Shown piece after piece: positions 1-5,044 of a stretch of 5,044 bases of DNA. Origin of the DNA: Candidatus Heimdallarchaeota archaeon (GTDB taxonomy: Archaea > Asgardarchaeota > Heimdallarchaeia > Heimdallarchaeales > Heimdallarchaeaceae); the NCBI GenBank assembly GCA_016839985.1, contig JAEOTG010000231.1, positions 1-5,044 on the forward strand. Reading direction: 5' to 3'. The notes under the pieces were generated by a model. That model saw only the letters and a list, made by a program, of their open reading frames with translations. It made no database searches and was not told where the DNA came from. Each line of letters opens with the position of its first letter. Position 1 is the stretch's first letter. A program made the position numbers and the translations under genes.

Positions 1-106
1 TAGTTTATAAAGAAATGAAGTTAAATCAATGTAAAAGGCTTTTAGCTTGAAAAGATACCCGTGTAACCCATAACAACGTTTATGAATACAATTCTCACAT
101 AGTCAT

Positions 107-119
107 GTGTATATTTGAT
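107..119 (+). promoter_or_regulatory. Candidate archaeal TATA box for the 862-residue gene
   Basis: An AT-rich element (GTGTATATTTGAT) is centred about 47 nt upstream of the ATG at 160. If it is a TATA box, transcription would start near 138-141 and leave a leader of about 20 nt. That leader contains GGTG at 148-151, eight bases before the ATG, which matches part of the archaeal anti-Shine-Dalgarno complement. A 5-bp inverted repeat (CACAT/ATGTG, 96-109) overlaps the upstream edge and could be an operator, but it is short. The call rests on sequence resemblance only. Confidence 0.33.
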
Positions 120-159
120 AGGTGAACTATCCGCAGAATCCATATTTGGTGTCTAATTA

Positions 160-2748
160 ATGTCATCAGAACAAGAAATAGCAATAATCTGCGTGGGGTG
201 TAGAGTAAGTCCCTTCCTTGAGGAAATACTGAATAAAGAAATAATTCCCTTTTCGATTATAACCAACAACTCGATGGACTTTCAGATTCACCACGCTGAC
301 CCGTCCAAAATCCTAAACTATAGTTTAGAGTTTACAAATGTAATTGAGATTATTGCGAAACAGAGTATGGATTCTTTAGCAGTTTTTGAAACTTTAGGAC
401 AATTTTTTGAGTTTTACAATCCACTTCATCTGTCGACCTTAAATTATCTAATTTCAAAGTATGCAACAAACGTTAAACCAGAGACAAAAGATTACTTAAC
501 AGCGTGGAAACAAATCTCAAATGCAATTTTTGAGGAGGAGTTCATTTTCCCACTATTTGAGGAAACCAGGATTATGCATGTTAAAGAAGGAGATGTTGAG
601 GTTCCTGTTCGTCAATTCCTTATTTCCAATGAGCTAGAACTGAAAAAAGCAAATACAAAAAATAACAATAAAACCAAAGAAATAAAAGATGTTGAAATTA
701 CAGGAATAATAGACTTAGACGCAATAGATAAGATGAAAGTATGCCATGAAGCAACAAAAAGGATTGTTTCAGCTTCTGGCGTCATAATTATACCGACAGA
801 CATTGTATCCATGTTTGTTGTTTTACAATCTTCAGCATTTAGAGATGCTTTACAAAAAACATCTGGTGAAATCGCTTTTGTATCCCCTTTCTGGCCTGGA
901 AATGAAATTACTCAATTAGAACAGACTATTTTACAAAAAATTGAATTTGAACCTAATCTTGAAAACCTTGTAAGTCTGATGGAAGAATCAGTTGACACTG
1001 TTATAATTGATGAGAAAAACATGGATCTTGTTCCAAAACTAAGAGAATCTGGTATAACTGTAATTGTTGAAGATTTATCTCCTAAAAATCAAAAAACTGA
1101 AGAATTTCTTGATACTATATTGAAATCAATAGAATTATCATTAGAAACAATTCAAGTGGAACCAAAAAAAACTATTGAAGGATTAGGAGAAAAGTTGGTC
1201 AATCTTTTCAGAGTAAAAGAACCAAAGAAAGAAGAAAAAGAATCTGAAGAAGTGATTAGTATTGATGAAGTTTCAAAAGAAGTTGAGACCTTATTAGTAG
1301 AACAATATATAGATGAAGCATTACCTGATAAAAAAGATGAACCAACTATTTTGATTGAAGAAGACTCTGAAAGTGAAGTTGAGTCTCTTACAGATGAGTT
1401 TGAAATGGAAGTTATAGATACAGAAACAACAACTATACCAACACCTCCGCCAAAAAAAGACCAAAAAGAACCAAGTGAAATCATTTTCTCTAAAGCTGAG
1501 AATCAATTTGCTTTACCTGGTATTGAACAGATTACTCAGTTTGAACTAGAAGATTTAGATTCATTAGATGTTGATGAGCATATAATATCTTCATTTATTG
1601 ATAGAGCGATAGCTTCAGATGCTGCTGCAGGAGTTGAAGTTGTGTTTTCAGATTTACTCTCTTTGCATAATAATCCATTCTTAATAGACAAAATATATCA
1701 AATGATGATGAAGAAATTATTTACATTGAGAGAGAGAAATCCTGAAGAGAAAATAGCTACTATAATTACTTATCTTTCAGCTCATAAGCCGGAATTTTAC
1801 ACAGAAAGATTAAACGAACTATTAGAAAAAACAATTAATACAAAAGAAGAGAAAGAATTCTACCAGAATGTTAGAACTGCAGCTTTAGTTGTGAAAAGCT
1901 CATTATTAGTTGCAAAATTCACAGTTGAAAGTTTCATCTTGAAATATATAGAAACTGATGATATCTATTTAGAAAATAAACTCAGAAGACTTGTGAATGT
2001 TTTTGCAGTAACTGACGTCGAATTACAAAATCTTGTTACTAGAGTTTTAATCAAAATATATGGTTCTGAAGCTGAAAAAGAAGAACCAAATAAGCAATTA
2101 CTAGAAAGAATAATTCTATTTCTATCAATGTTTGATGGTTTTTCTGTTGGAATCTCTCTAATTATGTGCGATTCATTAAAAACGATTGAAGATTTTATTA
2201 CTCAACTGTCTGATTTACACCTTAGTGATTCATTTAAAACGATTGTTCAGAACATACTCAATACATATAAAGATGGAACTTACGAACAATTGCTAGATTC
2301 TTTAGAAGGAAGAATAATTCCAGAAACTGTTGAATATGAGATGACTAAACGAAAATATATAGTAAGTCTTTCAAAAGTTGGATCCATCCCTCTAGAACTG
2401 TTCGCAGAAAGAATTGGTCATCCAATTGAAAAAACAGAGAAAATAATTTATGACATGATTCTTAAAGAAGAAATTTCTGCAAGAATAGAACTTCTGGATG
2501 GACGATTGTATATAGTTAAGGAAGAGATTGAAGAAGAAGTGAAGGATGAAGTCGAGGAAGAAGTGAAGGATGAAGTCGTGGAAGAAGTGAAGGAAGCAGA
2601 GATAGAGGTTAAGGATGAAATAGAAGAGGACATTAAGGAAGAATCAGATGCAGAACCAAGTTTTAAATGTCCAAACTGTGATAAATCATTCAAAACCTCA
2701 CGCGGATTAAAAATGCATATAAATAGAATGCATAAAGAAGAGTCTTAA
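160..2748 (+). CDS. Multidomain protein: degenerate CofD-like domain, helical region, winged helix, C2H2 zinc finger
   Basis: An 862-residue protein of unknown function. Residues ~7-325 follow the motif order of CofD (2-phospho-L-lactate transferase, F420 synthesis): a beta-strand plus turn at 7-19, ITNNSMDF (33-41) where CofD has its NTGDD-type motif, PTD (212-214) where CofD has PSNP, SPFWPGN (242-248) where CofD has SPIIGGK, and IIDE (282-285), where CofD has a similar IDE stretch. The Gly-rich first loop and most metal- and substrate-binding residues are changed, so transferase activity is unlikely. Residues ~326-455 are an acidic, low-complexity linker ending in a Pro cluster (429-431). 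Residues ~456-727 are all-helical, possibly HEAT- or PCI-like. Residues ~730-787 form a winged helix ending in a Gly-Arg wing, resembling PCI or DDRGK1/UFL1 modules. Acidic repeats (788-833) precede a C2H2 finger (Cys837, Cys840, His853, His858). There is no signal peptide or membrane segment, so it is probably cytosolic. The start is supported by an in-frame stop at 154-156 and by the first CofD strand beginning at residue 7. A scaffold or regulatory role is inferred. The reading frame is secure; the domain calls are from memory of family motifs. Confidence 0.9.
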   Translation: MSSEQEIAIICVGCRVSPFLEEILNKEIIPFSIITNNSMDFQIHHADPSKILNYSLEFTNVIEIIAKQSMDSLAVFETLGQFFEFYNPLHLSTLNYLISKYATNVKPETKDYLTAWKQISNAIFEEEFIFPLFEETRIMHVKEGDVEVPVRQFLISNELELKKANTKNNNKTKEIKDVEITGIIDLDAIDKMKVCHEATKRIVSASGVIIIPTDIVSMFVVLQSSAFRDALQKTSGEIAFVSPFWPGNEITQLEQTILQKIEFEPNLENLVSLMEESVDTVIIDEKNMDLVPKLRESGITVIVEDLSPKNQKTEEFLDTILKSIELSLETIQVEPKKTIEGLGEKLVNLFRVKEPKKEEKESEEVISIDEVSKEVETLLVEQYIDEALPDKKDEPTILIEEDSESEVESLTDEFEMEVIDTETTTIPTPPPKKDQKEPSEIIFSKAENQFALPGIEQITQFELEDLDSLDVDEHIISSFIDRAIASDAAAGVEVVFSDLLSLHNNPFLIDKIYQMMMKKLFTLRERNPEEKIATIITYLSAHKPEFYTERLNELLEKTINTKEEKEFYQNVRTAALVVKSSLLVAKFTVESFILKYIETDDIYLENKLRRLVNVFAVTDVELQNLVTRVLIKIYGSEAEKEEPNKQLLERIILFLSMFDGFSVGISLIMCDSLKTIEDFITQLSDLHLSDSFKTIVQNILNTYKDGTYEQLLDSLEGRIIPETVEYEMTKRKYIVSLSKVGSIPLELFAERIGHPIEKTEKIIYDMILKEEISARIELLDGRLYIVKEEIEEEVKDEVEEEVKDEVVEEVKEAEIEVKDEIEEDIKEESDAEPSFKCPNCDKSFKTSRGLKMHINRMHKEES
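2533..2604 (+). repeat. In-frame 24-nt tandem repeat encoding an acidic EEVKDEV unit
   Basis: Three consecutive 24-nt units (2533-2556, 2557-2580, 2581-2604) lie in frame in the large gene. Units 1 and 2 differ by one base (GAG versus GTG in the last codon). Unit 3 matches through its first four codons and then diverges. Each unit encodes eight residues of the type EEVKDEVE. The near identity at DNA level, and the use of AAG, GTG and GTC codons where the rest of the gene prefers AAA and GTT, indicate recent slippage or duplication. The product is a charged, probably helical spacer between the winged helix and the zinc finger. Confidence 0.85.
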
Positions 2749-2750
2749 TT

Positions 2751-2766
2751 TTAGATATATTTTTTA
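2751..2766 (+). promoter_or_regulatory. Candidate TATA box for the SLOG-family gene (leaderless)
   Basis: The element TTAGATATATTTTTTA is centred about 30 nt upstream of the ATG at 2789. No Shine-Dalgarno-like sequence precedes that ATG; the last 15 bases are AT-rich with a single G. This geometry fits an archaeal leaderless transcript starting at or just before the start codon. The T-run inside it may also terminate the upstream gene. Confidence 0.45.
2760..2765 (+). terminator. Oligo-T tract after the 862-residue gene
   Basis: Six consecutive T residues lie 12 nt after the TAA at 2746-2748, preceded by TTTT at 2749-2752. Archaeal RNA polymerase can terminate at oligo-T tracts without a hairpin, and no hairpin is evident here. 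The tract overlaps the candidate TATA box of the next gene, so either role, or both, is possible. Confidence 0.3.
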
Positions 2767-2788
2767 CTTATAATTTCTAATTTCTTGT

Positions 2789-3304
2789 ATGGTAAAAATA
2801 CAAGTTGCGGTTATTGGTTTTGGAGATTTATCAGAAAATCAAGATCTTAGTAGAATGACAGAAAAATTAGGTCAGTTATTAATTGATAATGATTATAGGA
2901 TTTTATGTGGAGGTTTAGGGGGTGTCATGAGTTCAATATGTAAAGGAGCAAAAGAATCTTCGAATTATAAAGAAGGAATGACTATTGGAATAATTCCCTC
3001 TTTAGATGCTTCTTCAACAAATCCATACATAGACATTAAAATAGCTACAGGTATATCTTATTCAAGAAATCAGATTATAATTGCATCTTCTGATATCGTT
3101 ATCTCAATTGGTGGAGGAGCAGGTACTCTTTCTGAATTGGCATTCGCGTGGCAAATGAATAAAAAAATAATTTCACTTTCAACATCAGGTGGATGGTCTG
3201 AGAAACTAGCTGGGAAAAAACTCGATAATAAGAGATCAGATAAGATTTATGAAGCAAAAAATGAAGAAGAAGCAATTTCTCTCATCTCTAAGCTTTTATC
3301 CTAA
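2789..3304 (+). CDS. SLOG/LOG-superfamily Rossmann protein, TIGR00725-like
   Basis: A 171-residue cytosolic protein with the SLOG (LOG/lysine-decarboxylase-like) Rossmann pattern. It opens with strand VAVIGFGD (6-13), where the family has its first Gly-containing loop. CGGLGGVM (40-47) matches the family's GG.GGvM motif. Arg93-Asn94 match the RN pair typical of TIGR00725-type members, and GGGAGTLSE (108-116) matches the nucleotide-phosphate-binding GGxGTxxE signature; true LOG phosphoribohydrolases usually have Pro where this has the first Gly. The length fits the family (about 160-175 residues). The Chlamydomonas molybdenum-cofactor carrier protein belongs to this broad group, so binding a nucleotide-like ligand is plausible, but the substrate cannot be named. 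LOG-type cytokinin-nucleotide hydrolysis is an alternative, less likely because of the motif variation. The ATG at 2789 sits just before the first strand. It lies 40 nt after the preceding gene and 39 nt before the next, and seems to have its own promoter. Confidence 0.9.
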   Translation: MVKIQVAVIGFGDLSENQDLSRMTEKLGQLLIDNDYRILCGGLGGVMSSICKGAKESSNYKEGMTIGIIPSLDASSTNPYIDIKIATGISYSRNQIIIASSDIVISIGGGAGTLSELAFAWQMNKKIISLSTSGGWSEKLAGKKLDNKRSDKIYEAKNEEEAISLISKLLS

Positions 3305-3305
3305 C

Positions 3306-3322
3306 AACAATAAATTTTAAAG
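3306..3322 (+). promoter_or_regulatory. Candidate BRE/TATA box for the longin-like gene (leaderless)
   Basis: An A-rich stretch followed by TAAATTTTAAA (3311-3321) is centred 28 nt upstream of the ATG at 3344, the spacing expected for a leaderless archaeal mRNA. It starts immediately after the stop codon of the preceding gene. No Shine-Dalgarno-like sequence precedes the ATG. This is the best TATA candidate in the window. Confidence 0.5.
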
Positions 3323-3343
3323 TAAATCTACATTACTAAGAAC

Positions 3344-4351
3344 ATGCGTATTTGTTTGTTCAAACTAGAGGATGTTGGACCTAATTTAGTAAATATGGTA
3401 GCAGACAAAAATGTAGAATTTGATGAAACTGTAATTGAAAAATTTCAATTTTCAGGTTCAATTACTTACTCTCTAGTTTTTCAAGGTATGATTACAATTG
3501 ATGATTTGTCTTCAGAATTATATGGACCTTTTCCTTTTGCTTTTTCTTCTGGTTTTGTTCAATATGCGTTTTCTTTTATTGCTGAAGATAAAAAAATGAA
3601 AGATAAAAGAATGAAAAGTAAAACATTAGGATTAATCTTGATGTTAGTACCTGAAATGGTTTCAAAAATAGATGATTTTCGTGAAGAACTAGCTAAAATT
3701 CTTCTTTATAAATTTCATAATGTCTATAAAATTGAAGAAGTTAACAAAGCTTTCTTAAGCGAAATTATAAAATCATATAACAAAATCGTAACAGAATTAC
3801 TTAGTTCTCAACAAGCAAGTACATTGTCAGAACAAATAATAGATTTTTTGATTGTAAAAGAAGATACTAAAAAACAAAAAAAGCAAAAGAACCTAGCAAT
3901 AATCTATCCAAAAGAATACATAAATTTAGTAAAAACTTATTATTCTTCATTTCTCTCATCGCTTCCTTATAAGGAAACTAATTATGATGAAAACAAAGCA
4001 ATGATTAAAACTGCAAATTATTCTTTTCATTTCAGAAGAGATATTCATGCAGATGAAGATTTCATAAATTCTCAAGAAGCTTTAATATTCTTAGTTGACG
4101 TAGGTGTCAAAAAATATAAACCAATATTTGACTTACTTTCAAATCTGAAATCTAAGCTAAAAATTGCACTTGTTGTTTCTTTACCCGATAATATAGAAAA
4201 AGCAAGTACTTCTTATGCAAAATTCTTCACAGGACTTCAACGATATATTGCTGGACTACCATTTTTCTCAGCAAGTTTCACTTCTACATATGAATTTAAG
4301 TCAAAGATGTTAGAAGCGATTTTTTGGACAATTTCTCCATTAGAAATATGA
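3344..4351 (+). CDS. Longin-like protein with a degenerate Ras-type GTPase-like C-terminal half
   Basis: A 335-residue protein not assignable to a named family. The N-terminus (about 1-120) begins MRICLFKLEDVGP and has alternating strands and amphipathic helices, including YGPFPF (60-65), QYAFSFIAED (73-82) and TLGLILMLVP (94-103). This resembles the longin/roadblock-type profilin-like domains abundant in Asgard archaea. Residues ~125-175 are helical and end in a Lys/Gln-rich linker (176-182). From 183 the order resembles a small GTPase: strand LAIIYP (184-189), ALIFLVDV (246-253) like the strand after switch II, IALVVSLPDN (274-283) where GTPases have NKxD, and PFFSASF (306-312) where they have the SAK motif. 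There is no GxxxxGK[ST] P-loop, DxxG or NKxD, so GTP binding is unlikely. No signal peptide or membrane span is seen. A membrane-traffic-like adaptor or GTPase-partner role is inference. Longin-plus-GTPase-fold fusion is known in the signal-recognition-particle receptor alpha subunit. The stop lies 19 nt from that of the convergent gene. The frame is secure; the domain calls are moderate to weak. Confidence 0.87.
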   Translation: MRICLFKLEDVGPNLVNMVADKNVEFDETVIEKFQFSGSITYSLVFQGMITIDDLSSELYGPFPFAFSSGFVQYAFSFIAEDKKMKDKRMKSKTLGLILMLVPEMVSKIDDFREELAKILLYKFHNVYKIEEVNKAFLSEIIKSYNKIVTELLSSQQASTLSEQIIDFLIVKEDTKKQKKQKNLAIIYPKEYINLVKTYYSSFLSSLPYKETNYDENKAMIKTANYSFHFRRDIHADEDFINSQEALIFLVDVGVKKYKPIFDLLSNLKSKLKIALVVSLPDNIEKASTSYAKFFTGLQRYIAGLPFFSASFTSTYEFKSKMLEAIFWTISPLEI

Positions 4352-4370
4352 AATAGAAAGGATTTGATAC

Positions 4371-5044
4371 TTACAATTCTATTTTTTCTATTAGATTTTT
4401 TTCTATTACTTCTTTTTTGATTGAAACTCCAATACCAGGGAGTTTCAAAGGTACATCTAGTGTTCCATTCTCTGTTAGCTCGAAAATTGGATCTATTAGA
4501 TAATTTGTGTAATATCTTGCGCTTTCACTAATGTCATTTGGTAATGTAAAAGTTGACAAACTAGCTACAGCGACATTTTTTGCTCTCCCTATTCCTGTTT
4601 CGAGCATACCACCACACCATAAAGGTATTTTAAGAAAATCAGCTAATTCGTGAATTTTTAATGTTTCAGTGATTCCTCCCACTCTTGCTGGTTTTACATT
4701 TATGATTTTGCATGCATCATACTCAATAGCTACTCTAGCATCATCAACTGATTTTATTGATTCATCTAAACAAAGTGGAGTGACTAACTTCTTTTGAAGT
4801 TTGACATGATCCATAATATCATAGCTTTGGAGAGGTTGTTCTATCATCATTAAATTACATTTATCTAAAGCTAAGAAAATGTCTTCATCTTTTAATCTAT
4901 ACGCGCTATTCGCATCAACCATTAATTGCAAATCAGGGTACAAATCCCTTATTTTTTTAACTATTTCAACATCCCAACCTGGTTCGATTTTTATCTTGAC
5001 TCTTTTGTATTTCTGTTCAATTGCATTTTGAATCTTTTTTAATA
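4371..5044 (-). CDS. menC: o-Succinylbenzoate synthase / N-succinylamino acid racemase family enzyme (C-terminal part, 5' end outside window)
   Basis: The reading frame stays open from the window edge; 223 complete codons plus TAA are visible, and about 140-150 N-terminal residues are missing compared with a usual ~370. This is an enolase-superfamily TIM barrel (muconate-lactonizing subgroup). Numbering from the first complete codon, the catalytic set is intact: KIK (16-18) with the acid/base Lys18, metal ligands Asp43 (VDANSAY), Glu68 (IEQPL) and Asp93 (CLDES), and the opposing Lys117 (INVKPARVGG). Ligand spacings of 25, 25 and 24 match my memory of the Amycolatopsis racemase. WCGGMLETGIGRA (from Trp135 or so) is also typical of this group. 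The enzyme either dehydrates SHCHC to o-succinylbenzoate in menaquinone synthesis or racemises N-succinyl amino acids; many members do both, and no other men gene is visible, so the symbol is provisional. A TTG at 4941-4943 is an internal Leu, not the start, because conserved sequence continues upstream. It is convergent with the longin-like gene. Confidence 0.93.
   Translation of the reverse strand, partial: LKKIQNAIEQKYKRVKIKIEPGWDVEIVKKIRDLYPDLQLMVDANSAYRLKDEDIFLALDKCNLMMIEQPLQSYDIMDHVKLQKKLVTPLCLDESIKSVDDARVAIEYDACKIINVKPARVGGITETLKIHELADFLKIPLWCGGMLETGIGRAKNVAVASLSTFTLPNDISESARYYTNYLIDPIFELTENGTLDVPLKLPGIGVSIKKEVIEKNLIEKIEL
4382..4418 (+). terminator. Oligo-T cluster downstream of the longin-like gene
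   Basis: Three T-runs (six at 4382-4387, seven at 4396-4402, six at 4413-4418) begin 31 nt after the stop codon of the + strand gene. Multiple closely spaced T-runs fit archaeal intrinsic termination, which needs no hairpin. They lie inside the 3' coding end of the convergent - strand gene, where they correspond to Lys/Asn/Ile-rich codons, so part of the signal may simply be coding composition. Confidence 0.4.

Noticed and set aside
3..50. Open frame from the window edge encoding a 15-residue tail ending in TGA on the + strand
   Set aside because: It could be the C-terminus of an upstream gene, but it is too short to tell from chance and shows no recognisable motif.
39..54. Small hairpin CTTTT-AGCTTG-AAAAG upstream of the first gene
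   Set aside because: The stem is only 5 bp and mostly A-T, with no following T-run; not a credible terminator or RNA element.
42..143. 33-residue ORF on the - strand beginning with ATG at 143
   Set aside because: No recognisable protein, no clear ribosome-binding site, and it overlaps the probable promoter region of the large gene; likely chance.
122..160. Twelve-codon GTG-initiated ORF whose TAA overlaps the ATG of the large gene
   Set aside because: An attractive arrangement for a leader peptide, but it would begin upstream of the predicted transcription start and has no supporting signal.
1152..1506. Ser/Phe-rich open frames on the - strand across the acidic linker
   Set aside because: They are antisense shadows of the Glu/Asp/Lys-rich coding sequence and show no promoter or recognisable domain.
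2448..2693. Ser/Thr-rich 81-residue ORF on the - strand opposite the acidic repeats
   Set aside because: The Ser/Thr richness is the antisense reading of GAA, GAG and GTG codons; not a gene.
1..5044. CRISPR arrays, insertion sequences, tRNA or rRNA genes
   Set aside because: I saw no regularly spaced repeats, transposase-like ORFs, terminal inverted repeats or tRNA-like cloverleaf in either strand.

Overview
The window is AT-rich and carries four genes: three on the + strand (160-2748, 2789-3304, 3344-4351) and the 3' part of one convergent gene on the - strand (4371 to beyond 5044). The likely source is an archaeon, quite possibly an Asgard archaeon. The two short intergenic gaps (40 and 39 nt) each hold a TATA-like box about 28-30 nt upstream of the next ATG with no Shine-Dalgarno sequence, which is the pattern of leaderless archaeal transcripts. 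Oligo-T tracts sit at gene ends. The proteins also have an Asgard-like character: a longin-like/degenerate-GTPase fusion, and a large protein combining a winged helix of the PCI/DDRGK type with a C2H2 zinc finger. The Asgard assignment is inference; no rRNA or marker gene is present.

Layout. Positions 1-159 are an upstream region with a weak TATA-like element and no convincing gene. Positions 160-2748 encode an 862-residue multidomain protein. Its first ~325 residues follow the order of CofD (2-phospho-L-lactate transferase) motifs, but nearly every catalytic motif is altered. An acidic linker, a long all-helical region, a winged helix, a recently expanded acidic repeat and a C-terminal C2H2 finger follow. 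Positions 2789-3304 encode a small Rossmann-fold protein of the SLOG/LOG superfamily (TIGR00725-like). Positions 3344-4351 encode a protein with a longin-like N-terminus and a C-terminal half that looks like a Ras-type GTPase without its nucleotide-binding motifs. Positions 4371-5044 (- strand) encode the C-terminal ~223 residues of an enolase-superfamily enzyme of the o-succinylbenzoate synthase / N-succinylamino acid racemase group, with all visible catalytic residues intact.

How they fit together. The three + strand genes are closely spaced, but each seems to have its own promoter, so they may be separate units rather than a strict operon. Two of the three look like non-catalytic derivatives of enzymes (a pseudo-CofD and a pseudo-GTPase), each joined to domains usually involved in protein or nucleic-acid interaction. 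That points to scaffold or regulatory roles and is the most notable feature of the window. The convergent metabolic gene appears unrelated in function.
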